Assembly: GCA_002718195.1 (NCBI GenBank)
Contig: PBDU01000019.1
Span: 1 to 51,094, forward strand
DNA: 51,094 nt
Reading direction: 5' to 3'
Origin: Methanobacteriota archaeon
GTDB taxonomy: Archaea; Thermoplasmatota; Poseidoniia; Poseidoniales; Poseidoniaceae
The translations under genes and the position numbers were made by a program. Positions 42,245 through 50,690 of this stretch are shown here, in pieces; position 1 is the stretch's first letter, and each line of letters begins with the position of its first letter. The notes under the pieces were generated by a model that was given only the letters and a program-made list of their open reading frames with translations, was not told the origin of the DNA and did no database searches.

Positions 42245-42643
42245 ATGGTAAAGAGCAAGAGTCCAAACAAACAGAGGAAGGCGCAATACAATGCACCTTT
42301 GCACACAAAGAGAAAAAGAGTCACTGCAAGACTACAACTAGATTCCAACGACAAGAGGTTCGAAGGTATCAGAAACATCACTGTACGTGTTGGAGATACT
42401 GTTAGAGTTGTTAGAGGAGATTACGCTCATGGTGGAAAGAGAGAAAGGACAAACGAGGCAAAAACCGGTGCTATCTTATCTGTCGATTCAAATTCAGGAA
42501 GACTGACAATTGAAGGATGTACAATCGTCAACTCAAACAATCAAGAAGAGCCTTATCCAATTCATGTATCAAATGTAGTCGTCACAAAAATAGACGAATC
42601 CGACAAATTAAGAGTTCAACAACTCACAAGTAAAAGGAGCTGA
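42245..42643 (+). CDS. rpl24: 50S ribosomal protein uL24
   Basis: 132 residues. The N-terminus KQRKAQYNAPLHTKRKRV is the archaeal/eukaryal L24 signature, and VRVGDTVRVVRGDYAHGGK is the KOW motif. It is joined to L14 by TGAGGTGA. Confidence 0.95.
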   Translation: MVKSKSPNKQRKAQYNAPLHTKRKRVTARLQLDSNDKRFEGIRNITVRVGDTVRVVRGDYAHGGKRERTNEAKTGAILSVDSNSGRLTIEGCTIVNSNNQEEPYPIHVSNVVVTKIDESDKLRVQQLTSKRS

Positions 42644-42648
42644 AAATA

Positions 42649-43350
42649 ATGGGAAGTAACAGCCATCTAAAGAGACTAGCAATGCCAAGATCTTGGCCTC
42701 TGCCAAGAAAGACCACAGTTTGGGTAACAAGACCTAGACCTGGTGCACACTCAATCGAGAGATGCATGCCTATCAATCTAATCATCCGTGACATTCTAGG
42801 ATACGCAAAATCTACTCGAGAAGTTAGGTCAATCCTTCACAAAGGACTTGTGAAAGTTGACGGAAGAATCTGCAAAGACCCAAGAAGAGGAGTCGGCTTG
42901 ATGGACGTTCTAAGTCTAGGTGACGAGCACTACAGATGTGTTTTCGATCACAATGGTAGACTGAGATACAAGTCCATCAGCGCAAAGGATGCGGAGTCAA
43001 AGGTCTGTCAAATAACAGGAAAATCCACAATCAAAGGTGGAATGACTCAATTAAACCTACACGACGGAAGGAACATTATCGTTGATGATGCAGCAAAGTA
43101 TTCAACAAATGATTCTCTTATCCTTTCTCTTCCAAGTCAAGAAGTCAAAGAACACATCCAATTTGGAGAAGGTACACGTTGCTACCTAACAGGTGGTGTA
43201 CACATTGGAGCATTTGCTGATGTAGTATCCTATGATGTAAAGCGCTCGAGTATGCCAAACGAAGTTCAGTTTCCTGAATTTGGTACCACTGTAACTAATG
43301 TTTTCGCAGTCGGTGGCTTTGAGCTTCCAACAACGGGGGGAGCTGAATGA
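42649..43350 (+). CDS. rps4e: 30S ribosomal protein eS4
   Basis: 233 residues of the archaeal/eukaryal S4e family. HLKRLAMPRSWPLPRK and VWVTRPRPGAHS are the N-terminal signature, REVRSILHKGLVKVDGRICKDPRRGVGLMDV the S4 RNA-binding domain, and NVFAVGGFELP the C-terminus. The stop overlaps the L5 ATG as ATGA. Confidence 0.95.
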   Translation: MGSNSHLKRLAMPRSWPLPRKTTVWVTRPRPGAHSIERCMPINLIIRDILGYAKSTREVRSILHKGLVKVDGRICKDPRRGVGLMDVLSLGDEHYRCVFDHNGRLRYKSISAKDAESKVCQITGKSTIKGGMTQLNLHDGRNIIVDDAAKYSTNDSLILSLPSQEVKEHIQFGEGTRCYLTGGVHIGAFADVVSYDVKRSSMPNEVQFPEFGTTVTNVFAVGGFELPTTGGAE

Positions 43351-43862
43351 ACCCAATGAATGTCCCTAGAATTGCTAAGATTGTCATTAACATTGGTGTT
43401 GGTGAGGGTGGTACAAGACTTACCAATGCTGAGAAAGTACTTGAGTTGTTGACTGGTGAAAAGCCTCAAAGAACATACGGTAGAATCCAGAATCGTGACC
43501 TTAAGGTGCGTGAAGGAGCTCCTATTGGATGTAAAGTCACAATGAGAAACCAAGAGAAAATTAGCCAATTCCTAAAGGATGCTATTTGGGTCCGCCAAGG
43601 AACTATCCCAGCATGGAATTTCGACCAATCTGGAAATCTATCTTTCGGTATTAGCGATTACACCGATTTCCCTGGGCAAAAATATGACCCAGACATTGGA
43701 ATTTACGGAATGGATGTTAACGTCGTCATCGAGAGACCAGGACACAGAGTTTCTCGCAGAAGAAGAGCCAAAGCAAAAGTTGGCACTGGTCACAGAGTAA
43801 CCAAGCAAGAAGCTATGGCTTGGGTACAGGAGAATTTCGAAGTTTCAATTATGGAGGAGTGA
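43347..43862 (+). CDS. rpl5: 50S ribosomal protein uL5
   Basis: 171 residues. [15 protein letters not shown] and [32 protein letters not shown] are archaeal L5. The C-terminal Arg-rich loop [14 protein letters not shown] matches the family. It binds 5S rRNA with L18. Start ATG 43347 overlaps the S4e stop; ATG 43356 is possible. Confidence 0.95.
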   Translation: MNPMNVPRIAKIVINIGVGEGGTRLTNAEKVLELLTGEKPQRTYGRIQNRDLKVREGAPIGCKVTMRNQEKISQFLKDAIWVRQGTIPAWNFDQSGNLSFGISDYTDFPGQKYDPDIGIYGMDVNVVIERPGHRVSRRRRAKAKVGTGHRVTKQEAMAWVQENFEVSIMEE

Positions 43863-43864
43863 AA

Positions 43865-44017
43865 ATGGCAAGAGATCACGGAGAGAGAATTGGAAGATCG
43901 CTAGGATGCAGAAGATGCGGAAGAAAGAGAGGCTTGATCAGGAGACATGGATTGCGTATTTGCAGACAATGTTTCAGAGACAAGGCAGAAGAAATTGGTT
44001 TCAAGAAATTGAGTTGA
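43865..44017 (+). CDS. rps14: 30S ribosomal protein uS14 (zinc-binding)
   Basis: 50 residues. Zinc ligands are in CRRCGRKRG and CRQCF, the form with four cysteines. [25 protein letters not shown] is the conserved end. The start is ATG 43865, after GGAGGAGTGAAA; an upstream in-frame ATG at 43820 lies within L5. Confidence 0.95.
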   Translation: MARDHGERIGRSLGCRRCGRKRGLIRRHGLRICRQCFRDKAEEIGFKKLS

Positions 44018-44030
44018 GGAGGTATCAAGA

Positions 44031-44420
44031 ATGCAAACAGATCCCCTAAATGACGCACTAGTAAAAATACACAATGCAGAGCAAGCAGGTAAATTTTCAG
44101 TTAACGTAACTCCAGCAAGCAAGTTGTTGGGTAACGTATTGGAAATTATGCAAAAAGCTGGCTATGTCGGAGAGTACGAAAGAGAAGAAAATGGACGTGG
44201 AGGAGTATATCACATCCAACTTCGTGGAGCAATCAATCGTTGTGCTGCAATCAAGCCAAGGCAAAGCGTAAAGAGACAAGATTTCGAAAACTGGGAATCT
44301 CGCTTTTTGCCGGCTCAGGACTTTGGCTTATTGATTCTATCAACAAGCACCGGTGTTATGAACCACTTTGATGCAAAGGACGCAAGAATTGGCGGTAAAC
44401 TACTCGCTTACGTATATTGA
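44031..44420 (+). CDS. rps8: 30S ribosomal protein uS8
   Basis: 129 residues. DPLNDALVKIHNAEQAGK is the N-terminal helix region and FGLLILSTSTGVMNHFDAKDARIGGKLLAYVY the conserved C-terminal signature. It is joined to L6 by TGAGGTGA. Confidence 0.95.
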   Translation: MQTDPLNDALVKIHNAEQAGKFSVNVTPASKLLGNVLEIMQKAGYVGEYEREENGRGGVYHIQLRGAINRCAAIKPRQSVKRQDFENWESRFLPAQDFGLLILSTSTGVMNHFDAKDARIGGKLLAYVY

Positions 44421-44430
44421 GGTGAATTAA

Positions 44431-44970
44431 ATGGTTAAGCTAGACAGAATCGAACATATTATCGAGCTTCCAGAAGGTGTTTCTGCATCTATGGATGGAA
44501 TTACATTAAAGGTCACAGGACCTAATGGTGCTTTGGAAAGAGATTATCACTCAAGTACTTTGAGATTAATCGTAGACTCCGACAAAGTAACAGTCCAAGT
44601 AGACATTCCAAGGAGAAAGGACAAGGCACTTGCTGGGACTTGGAACGCTCATATCAATAACATGGTAAAAGGCGTTACTTCCGGATTTACATACAACTTG
44701 AAAGCTCTTTACTCTCACTTTCCTATGACTCTAAAGAAGGAAGGAAATGAGTTAGTTGTCAACAACTACTTTGGAGAGAGAGTTCCTAGAAGAGCAAAAA
44801 TCCTCCCAGGCGTGAAAGTAGATATCAAGAATAAAGTTGAACTCGTGGTTAGTGGTATTGACAAGGAATTAGTCGGACAAACCGCTGCTAACATCGAAAG
44901 ATGTGCTACTGTGAAGAACCGTGACAGGCGTGTCTTCCAGGATGGAATTTACCTGTTGAGCAAGGAGTGA
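44431..44970 (+). CDS. rpl6: 50S ribosomal protein uL6
   Basis: 179 residues. LKVTGPNGALERDYH and KDKALAGTWNAHINNMVKGVTSGF are the first domain; YFGERVPRRAKILPGVKVDIKN and GQTAANIERCATVKNRDRRVFQDGIY the second. The pattern fits archaeal L6. Confidence 0.95.
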   Translation: MVKLDRIEHIIELPEGVSASMDGITLKVTGPNGALERDYHSSTLRLIVDSDKVTVQVDIPRRKDKALAGTWNAHINNMVKGVTSGFTYNLKALYSHFPMTLKKEGNELVVNNYFGERVPRRAKILPGVKVDIKNKVELVVSGIDKELVGQTAANIERCATVKNRDRRVFQDGIYLLSKE

Positions 44971-44975
44971 TTTAG

Positions 44976-45596
44976 ATGGCTGAAGATTACGAAAAAATGA
45001 CAGTCGCAGAACTAAAGGTTCTGTTGAAGGAAGCAGGACTTCCGATTTCTGGAAAGAAAGTAGATCTCATTGAAAGACTCTCTGCATCAGAAGAGGTTGA
45101 GGAAACAATCGAAGAAGTTGAGGACTCATCTGATGATGGTTGGGAAGATGATTATGAGGACGACGATGATGACTACGTATATGTCACAAAGCAAAAGCCC
45201 GTACTTTCAGATGATTTGAAAGAAGCACTTGCTATTCGTGCAGCTCAGAAAAAGAAGACTCCATCTTTCAGAAGAACTGAATGGTTCAGATACAAGAGAT
45301 TGAGTCGCTCCGGTTGGAGAAAGCCTCACGGTATGGACAACAAACAACGTCGAAACTTCAAGTACCGTGGTTCCAAGGTAAGAGTTGGACATGGTAAAAT
45401 TGCAGCAGCAAGAGGATTGCACTCATCTGGATTTGAGGAAGTTATGGTTTTCAACCAAAATGACCTTGAAACAATTAACCCTGAAACACAAGCAGCGAGA
45501 ATCGGTGCAAGTGTTGGAAACAGGAAGAGAGAAGGCATCCACGATCGTGCTGACGAATTAGGAATCCGTGTTCTAAACAGAAGGAGGGGCCTCTGA
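44976..45596 (+). CDS. rpl32e: 50S ribosomal protein eL32 with N-terminal SAP-like domain
   Basis: 206 residues. The C-terminal half is eL32: FRRTEWFRYKRLSRSGWRKPHGMDNKQRRN, then VRVGHGKIAAARGLHSSG. The N-terminal ~36 residues (MTVAELKVLLKEAGLPISGKK, then DLIERL) fit a SAP motif, a small helical DNA- or RNA-binding unit. An acidic linker of about 40 residues with long Asp/Glu runs joins the two. Haloarchaeal L32e also carries an N-terminal extension, but of a different kind. The SAP assignment is by pattern. The stop overlaps the L19e start (TGATG). Confidence 0.92.
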   Translation: MAEDYEKMTVAELKVLLKEAGLPISGKKVDLIERLSASEEVEETIEEVEDSSDDGWEDDYEDDDDDYVYVTKQKPVLSDDLKEALAIRAAQKKKTPSFRRTEWFRYKRLSRSGWRKPHGMDNKQRRNFKYRGSKVRVGHGKIAAARGLHSSGFEEVMVFNQNDLETINPETQAARIGASVGNRKREGIHDRADELGIRVLNRRRGL

Positions 45597-46057
45597 TGCA
45601 AATTACAAATCAAAAGAGAATCGCTGCTAGATTGCTAAAGTGTGGTGTCAACAGAGTTTACATCAATCCGGCATATCACGAGCAAGTCGCTGGAGCCGTA
45701 CAAACTGATGATATTAGAGAATTCATCGATGAAGGTGTAATTTATGCAAGACCAATTCAAGGAACCTCTAGGTACAGAGCAAATCTCCGTGCTGAGCAAA
45801 AGCGTAAAGGAAGAAGAAAGGGTCAAGGTTCAAGAAAGGGTACTGCAAATGCAAGAAATCCAAGAAAGAACAGATGGATGAGAACTATCAGAGCTCAAAG
45901 AAGAGTCCTCAAAGAATTAAGAGAGGATGAGTCAATTACTCGTTCCGAGTACAGAAAGTACTACCTGAAAGCAAAAGGTGGTTCATACAGATCTATCGAT
46001 CACATGAGAACTCAAATGAAGATTGACGGTGTTGAATTAAAGGAGAGTGAGGCTTGA
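45596..46057 (+). CDS. rpl19e: 50S ribosomal protein eL19
   Basis: 153 residues. QKRIAARLLKCGVNRVYINP and the Arg/Lys-rich KRKGRRKGQGSRKGTANAR are eL19 hallmarks, followed by MRTIRAQRRVLKELRE and SEYRKYYLKAKGG. The start overlaps the L32e stop. Confidence 0.95.
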   Translation: MQITNQKRIAARLLKCGVNRVYINPAYHEQVAGAVQTDDIREFIDEGVIYARPIQGTSRYRANLRAEQKRKGRRKGQGSRKGTANARNPRKNRWMRTIRAQRRVLKELREDESITRSEYRKYYLKAKGGSYRSIDHMRTQMKIDGVELKESEA

Positions 46058-46566
46058 TGCAGGGAGTAAGAAGAAGATCAGTTTTCCGAAGAAGGAGACA
46101 GAATTTGACTGATTATCGTAGAAGGCTAAAACTACTTCGTGGAAAGCTTCCAAGAGCTGTTGTTAGAATTTCAAACACCAGAACAACATGTCAACTTACC
46201 AATTACAAAGTTGATGGAGATGAAGTAGTTGTCAACATCACTGGCTCTGACCTAGTGTCAAAATACGGTTGGTCGGAAAACAACTCTCAGAAATCAGTTC
46301 CTGCTTCCTACCTTGTAGGATATGCTGCAGGAAAGGCAGCACTAGCCAAGGGCATCGATGAGGCTGTTCTAGATATTGGACTAGCACCATCTACCTCTGG
46401 AAATAGAGTATTTGCCACACTAAACGGTTTGGTTGATGCAGGTGTCGAGATACCACACAGTGATGAAATCCTTCCAAGCGATGAGAGAATCAACGGTGCT
46501 CACATCAACGATGGAATGGAAGCACAAGTAGAGTCTACAAAAGCAAAGATAGAGGAGGCGTTCTGA
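46057..46566 (+). CDS. rpl18: 50S ribosomal protein uL18
   Basis: 169 residues. RRRRQNLTDYRRRLKLLRGKLPR and VRISNTRTTCQL are archaeal L18, with AYLVGYAAGKAAL-like text near residue 90 (YLVGYAAGKAALAKG). It binds 5S rRNA. ATG 46057 overlaps the L19e stop; the frame opens one codon earlier at a TTG. Confidence 0.95.
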   Translation: MQGVRRRSVFRRRRQNLTDYRRRLKLLRGKLPRAVVRISNTRTTCQLTNYKVDGDEVVVNITGSDLVSKYGWSENNSQKSVPASYLVGYAAGKAALAKGIDEAVLDIGLAPSTSGNRVFATLNGLVDAGVEIPHSDEILPSDERINGAHINDGMEAQVESTKAKIEEAF

Positions 46567-46567
46567 A

Positions 46568-47323
46568 ATGAGTGAAGAAGAAGCACGTATGGCACCAGGT
46601 CTCCTAAAGGCCCTAGCCCCAGAAGAAGCAGAAGAACAAGACAACAGAAGGCGTCGCCGTGGTAATGAGAACATCATTGCTCTAAGAAGCTGGTCACCGA
46701 AAACCCGCTTGGGACAAATGGTCCTAGCAGGTGAAATAACAACTATGGAACAAGCTTTGAAGTCAGGTTTGAGAATTAGAGAAGTCCAAGTTATCGATGC
46801 GCTATTGCCTGAGTTAGAAGACGAGGTTATCCAAGTTAACATGGTACAGAGAATGACTGACTCCGGTCGCCGTGTTAGGTTTAACGTAATGGCTTGCGTA
46901 GGAAACAGAGATGGTTTCGTTGGACTAGGTATGGCTAAAGCTAAAGAAGTCCCAACAGCAATCCAGAAGGCAATTGTTGCCGCTAAACTAAACATAATTC
47001 AAATCCAGAGAGGAAACGGTTCATGGGAATCATCCGCAGGTCCAGGTAATTCTGTTCCATACAAGGCTACAGGCAGATCTGCATCCACTCGTGTAACACT
47101 TATGCCTGCTCCATCTGGTAAAGGACTGGTCATTGGAGAGACTGGAAAGAAAGTTCTTCAATTGGCAGGAATCAAAGACGTATTGTCTAGGACTAAGGGA
47201 CAAACAAGGACCACAATTAACTATGCTGCTGCAACATTTAATGCACTTAAGGCAGTCAATATGACAAGAGTTACTCCTGAACAGAGAGAAAGACTGTTCA
47301 TTAACAAGGGGAGGAATCTGTGA
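46568..47323 (+). CDS. rps5: 30S ribosomal protein uS5
   Basis: 251 residues. MVQRMTDSGRRVRFNVMACVGNRDGFVGLG is the S5 double-stranded-RNA-binding domain, and TRVTLMPAPSGKGLVIGETGKKVLQLAGIKDV the second half. The N-terminal ~40 residues are acidic and Arg-rich. Confidence 0.95.
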   Translation: MSEEEARMAPGLLKALAPEEAEEQDNRRRRRGNENIIALRSWSPKTRLGQMVLAGEITTMEQALKSGLRIREVQVIDALLPELEDEVIQVNMVQRMTDSGRRVRFNVMACVGNRDGFVGLGMAKAKEVPTAIQKAIVAAKLNIIQIQRGNGSWESSAGPGNSVPYKATGRSASTRVTLMPAPSGKGLVIGETGKKVLQLAGIKDVLSRTKGQTRTTINYAAATFNALKAVNMTRVTPEQRERLFINKGRNL

Positions 47324-47793
47324 TGAGTTGGGTAGTTGTTAGAGTAAGATCTGATGTTGGTGTTGAAAGAAGCATCAAGGAAACAATGCACATGTTGAAC
47401 CTGACAAAGGTCAACCATGCTGTGATCATCCCTGAGAACGACCAATACAGAGGAATGTTACAGAAGGCAAAGGACTACATCACATGGGGTAAAGCTGACA
47501 AGGAATTAGTGGAAACCATGTTAAGAGAAAGAGGTAGACTTGTTGGTGATAAACCACTTACAGACGATGTCGTCAAAGAAGGCTCAGAGTTTGCTTCAAT
47601 TTCAGAATTAGCAGATGCAATCGTTTCAAACGATGCTACAGTCAAGGACGTTGAAGGATTGAAGAGAGTATTCAGACTACATCCTCCTAGAGGCTCCAAA
47701 GGATGGGGCGGTATCAAGAGGTCATTCGTAGTTGGAGGAGCTCTTGGTGCACGTGGAGATGCAATTAAACCACTCGTTGAGAGAATGATTTGA
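47323..47793 (+). CDS. rpl30: 50S ribosomal protein uL30
   Basis: 156 residues. VVVRVRSDVGVERSIKETMHMLNLTKVNHAVI is the L30 ferredoxin-like core; LHPPRGSKGWGGIKRSFVVGGALGARGD is the archaeal C-terminal extension. ATG 47323 overlaps the S5 stop (TGATG). Joined to L15 by TGAGGTGA. Confidence 0.95.
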   Translation: MSWVVVRVRSDVGVERSIKETMHMLNLTKVNHAVIIPENDQYRGMLQKAKDYITWGKADKELVETMLRERGRLVGDKPLTDDVVKEGSEFASISELADAIVSNDATVKDVEGLKRVFRLHPPRGSKGWGGIKRSFVVGGALGARGDAIKPLVERMI

Positions 47794-47802
47794 GGTGATA
47801 TG

Positions 47803-48234
47803 ATGGGTAAGAAAGCACAAAAACACCGTGGACGTTGTAGAACTCACGGAAGAGGACACAAAGCAGGTCGTGGCGCTGGTAAGCGTGGTGGCAGAGGAAA
47901 TGCAGGTCTTAACAAGCACAGAGTCATGACCCGGGTAAAGTACATGCCAGGTCACTGGGGAATGCACGGATTTAACCGTCACCCTACTCTAAGAACTGTC
48001 TATGTTACATGCAATGTTGGTCAACTAGAAGAAATGGCAAACGGCGAGGATTCAATTAACCTAACAGAGATGGGGATCGACAAGATTCTAGGAACTGGAA
48101 GAATCAGCACAGCATTGAAAGTCATAGTCGATGAAGCAAGCGCAAGAGCAGTTGAGAAAATTGAAGCCGCAGGTGGAAGCATCGAAGGCGGAGATGACTG
48201 GGACGAAGATGAGTGGGAAGAGGAAGAAGCTTGA
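47803..48234 (+). CDS. rpl15: 50S ribosomal protein uL15
   Basis: 143 residues. HRGRCRTHGRGHKAGRGAGKRGGRGNAGLNKHR is the Gly/Arg-rich L15 N-terminus and HWGMHGFNRHPTLR an archaeal L15 phrase. The tail is acidic. Two ATGs stand in tandem; 47803 has the spacing from GGTGA used elsewhere in the operon, 47800 is too close. Confidence 0.95.
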   Translation: MGKKAQKHRGRCRTHGRGHKAGRGAGKRGGRGNAGLNKHRVMTRVKYMPGHWGMHGFNRHPTLRTVYVTCNVGQLEEMANGEDSINLTEMGIDKILGTGRISTALKVIVDEASARAVEKIEAAGGSIEGGDDWDEDEWEEEEA

Positions 48235-48303
48235 TCTTTCAAGAATAATATCCTCAATATTCAAATTAAATAAAAAATACGAATACAACTGGAGAGTGAA
48301 CTA

Positions 48304-50256
48304 ATGCGTCAAAAACCATTACCAGCAGGTTACTTTTTCTCAGGTTTACTTTACTATGGATTGATGGTTTACTGGCAATGGGATGAGTTACAAACCACAG
48401 GCAAGGCTCAGAATTCTGCCATCATTGGTCTTGTAATGTCTATCGCTTACTTATTTTACCTACTTTGGTGTTTCAGAACTGATTTGCCTGAGAGTTTCAA
48501 GAATATACCAGTTATCGGCAAGTTCGGGAAGATGATTGGCTGGTTTGTATTCGTAGCGTTCAGCGCATGGTATACAAGACCTGAATCGTTTTATTCAAAT
48601 CCTGATACTGCAATCGGAAATGTAGATGCTATGGGATTCTTCTTTGTGGGGGTAATCCTTCTGGGCTTTGCAGCTGCAGCTGCAATTACTTGTTTCCTAT
48701 TCCAAGGTGACAAATCAAGCAGACTATATGCTCTTCACAGATTCGTAGACGTCTATCCTTCTATAGAGAAGCCAGATAGACACGTCAGATTCAGAGAGAA
48801 GATGCAAACCACAATCATTGTTCTGTTCATTTATTTTGCAATGACCAATGTTATGTTGTACGGTTTGAGCGGTACTGCTTTGGATCTTTTCAGCGGATTT
48901 AGGTCGATTATGGCTGGGGCTTCAGGTTCTATCATGCACTTAGGAATTGGTCCAATTGTTACTGGTTCCATTATCATGCAATTATTCGCTGGTGCCAAAA
49001 TCATCAACCTAGATCTAGGCAACTCTGAAGACAAGGCAATGTACCAAGGAGTACAGAAGTTGCTCGTTCTGATCATGATTCCTATTGAGTCAATCCCTCA
49101 AACCTACGGTTTCTTGGATGCATCCGAGTTTTTGATAGATTCTTTTGGGATGGGTTGGGCTAACTTCATTATCGTTGCACAATTATTTGCAGGTTCTTAC
49201 CTAGTATTCTTGCTAGATGAACTCGTTAGTAAATGGGGAATTGGTTCTGGTATATCTCTATTCATCGCAGCTGGTGTAGCACAATCTACATTCGTTGGTA
49301 CCCTCTCATGGCTCCCAACAACCACCGGGATGCCGTATTCACTCGAGAATCCGCCTGCAGGAACTCTACCAATGATCTTCTACATGTTCAGAGAAGCAAC
49401 TAATCAACAGCTCATAGCGACCAATGGTTTCGAATCTATACTGCTTACTCACGTAAACCCAGTAGTTGCGCTGTTCTCCTCGGTAGTGGTATTCCTTGTG
49501 GTAGCATATGCCGAATCAAGCAGGCTTGAGTTGCCGCTCACACACGGAAAGGTCCGTGGACATAGAGGTAAATATCCAATCAGATTAGTTTATGCTTCCA
49601 ACATTCCTGTTATTTTGATGGCTGCTCTACTTGCTAACATCAACATGTTTACTCTTCTATTCTGGTCTCACCCGTTCTTCTCAAAGTTCCCAATCTTGGG
49701 TAGAAATGGAATGTGGTCTCAATCTAACTTAATCGGTACCTATGCAGACGGACAAACAACTGCTTCTGGTGGTTTTGCATGGTATTCTAGCATGGTCAAT
49801 GGAGTAAATGATTGGTTACTTCCTCTGCTTAATCAGCAGCCGGATATTTATGGCCACTCAGTTGCACAGATTATGTTACACGTAGTAACATACGTTACAT
49901 TGATGACTATCGGTTCAATGGTATTTGCTAAATTCTGGATTGATACCACAAACATGGGAACGAAAGATGTTGCAAAACAAATTGAAAGAACTGGAATGCA
50001 AATCCCAGGTTTCAGGAAGAATCCTAAGGTATTGGAGAAAATTCTTGAGAATTATATCCCACCAGTAACATGGTTCTCTGGAGCCTTTGTAGGTCTGTTA
50101 GCTGCAGGTGCAGATCTGCTAGGAACAGTTGGAAATGCTACAGGTACAGGTCTGCTATTGGCTGTAGGTATCATCCTCAGAACGTTTGAGCAGATCCAGA
50201 AAGAACAAGCAATGGAAATGCACCCAATGCTACGTCAATTCATGGGCGTTGAGTGA
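48304..50256 (+). CDS. secY: protein translocase subunit SecY with extra N-terminal membrane domain
   Basis: 650 residues, longer than the roughly 430-490 usual for archaeal SecY. The SecY core begins near residue 147: RFREKMQTTIIVLFIYF enters TM1, then GIGPIVTGSIIMQLFAGAKII (plug and TM2 region), KWGIGSGISLFIAAGVAQS, and the cytosolic loops LPLTHGKVRGHRGKYPIRLVYASNIPV and GMQIPGFRKNPKVLEKIL. The first ~145 residues add about four hydrophobic segments (near 10-26, 40-57, 78-91 and 110-133). The ATG follows GGAGAGTGAA. It is the last gene of the ribosomal-protein operon; no adenylate kinase gene follows. Confidence 0.93.
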   Translation: MRQKPLPAGYFFSGLLYYGLMVYWQWDELQTTGKAQNSAIIGLVMSIAYLFYLLWCFRTDLPESFKNIPVIGKFGKMIGWFVFVAFSAWYTRPESFYSNPDTAIGNVDAMGFFFVGVILLGFAAAAAITCFLFQGDKSSRLYALHRFVDVYPSIEKPDRHVRFREKMQTTIIVLFIYFAMTNVMLYGLSGTALDLFSGFRSIMAGASGSIMHLGIGPIVTGSIIMQLFAGAKIINLDLGNSEDKAMYQGVQKLLVLIMIPIESIPQTYGFLDASEFLIDSFGMGWANFIIVAQLFAGSYLVFLLDELVSKWGIGSGISLFIAAGVAQSTFVGTLSWLPTTTGMPYSLENPPAGTLPMIFYMFREATNQQLIATNGFESILLTHVNPVVALFSSVVVFLVVAYAESSRLELPLTHGKVRGHRGKYPIRLVYASNIPVILMAALLANINMFTLLFWSHPFFSKFPILGRNGMWSQSNLIGTYADGQTTASGGFAWYSSMVNGVNDWLLPLLNQQPDIYGHSVAQIMLHVVTYVTLMTIGSMVFAKFWIDTTNMGTKDVAKQIERTGMQIPGFRKNPKVLEKILENYIPPVTWFSGAFVGLLAAGADLLGTVGNATGTGLLLAVGIILRTFEQIQKEQAMEMHPMLRQFMGVE

Positions 50257-50362
50257 TTCACCAACATTGCCTAGTAGTTCACAGGTTACAAAGCCCAAGT
50301 GCTCCTACTGAACATAATCAAGTGAATATAGACAGCATCCGAGGATTATTCAAGCGTCTAAT

Positions 50363-50391
50363 GTTAGTTTTTGCAAACTCAAAAAACCAAC
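50363..50391. terminator. possible bidirectional terminator after secY
   Basis: GTTAGTTTTTG at 50363-50373 is nearly complementary to CAAAAAACCAAC at 50380-50391. The stem is bordered by A and T runs on both strands and lies between the convergent ends of secY and the small minus-strand ORF. The rest of 50257-50362 shows nothing else. Confidence 0.4.
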
Positions 50392-50401
50392 TTGTAAGGA
50401 A

Positions 50402-50527
50402 TTAATTCTGTAATTCGTATAAACGAGACACTGGATGGCATTTCTGCGTGCAATCAATCATTGAGCCACAGTTGTTTAATTTGGATAAAACATCCTCGCA
50501 GTATTGCGTTTTGCATCCTTTTTCCAA
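50402..50527 (-). CDS. small Cys-rich hypothetical protein
   Basis: 41 residues from TTG 50527 preceded by GGTAACC. Five cysteines sit at residues 5, 10, 20, 26 and 30; two of the spacings are exactly nine residues (C10-C20 and C20-C30). Codon use looks like that of real genes here. A longer frame extends to 50611 but crosses the rRNA promoter region. No family is recognised; the resemblance to CX9C proteins is only numerical. Confidence 0.35.
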   Translation of the reverse strand: MEKGCKTQYCEDVLSKLNNCGSMIDCTQKCHPVSRLYELQN

Positions 50528-50537
50528 TCGGTTACCT

Positions 50538-50546
50538 TGATATAGG
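50538..50546 (+). promoter_or_regulatory. possible TATA box of the rRNA transcript
   Basis: TTGATATAGG spans this site. About 25 bp downstream a long hairpin begins (50566), which would place the transcript start at or near the base of the hairpin. The sequence around it becomes GC-rich only downstream. This is inferred from position. Confidence 0.4.
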
Positions 50547-50565
50547 GGAGGTAGGTGGGGGGGTT

Positions 50566-50690
50566 GCTTGCGTTGTGTGTAACGGCGTTGGCGGCTGAGT
50601 CCTCGTGACAATGACTGCCGCCATCAACATACAATGCAAAGCCGAAGCATATCGCGACTCCGAATAAACACCGGCAGGGTGCTCGGGGTC
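50566..50690 (+). ncRNA. structured 16S rRNA leader (or separate small RNA)
   Basis: Two strong hairpins. The first spans 50566-50642: outer arms of about 15 bp (50566-50580 with 50627-50642, one bulge, two G-U pairs), an inner 7-bp stem TGGCGGC/GCCGCCA, and an inner AGTC/GACT stem. The second spans 50656-50690: GACTCCGA pairs with TCGGGGTC, and CACC/GGTG pairs inside. The region fills most of the gap before 16S, so it is either a processed leader or an independent RNA. It is not recognisable as 5S, SRP or RNase P RNA. Confidence 0.55.

Noticed and set aside
46420..46995. 191-codon minus-strand frame under L18 and S5
   Set aside because: Lies wholly antisense to two certain ribosomal-protein genes; a shadow of their codon bias.
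50402..50611. 69-codon version of the small Cys-rich ORF
   Set aside because: The first ~28 codons cross the likely rRNA promoter and the leader hairpin; the TTG at 50527 is a more reasonable start.
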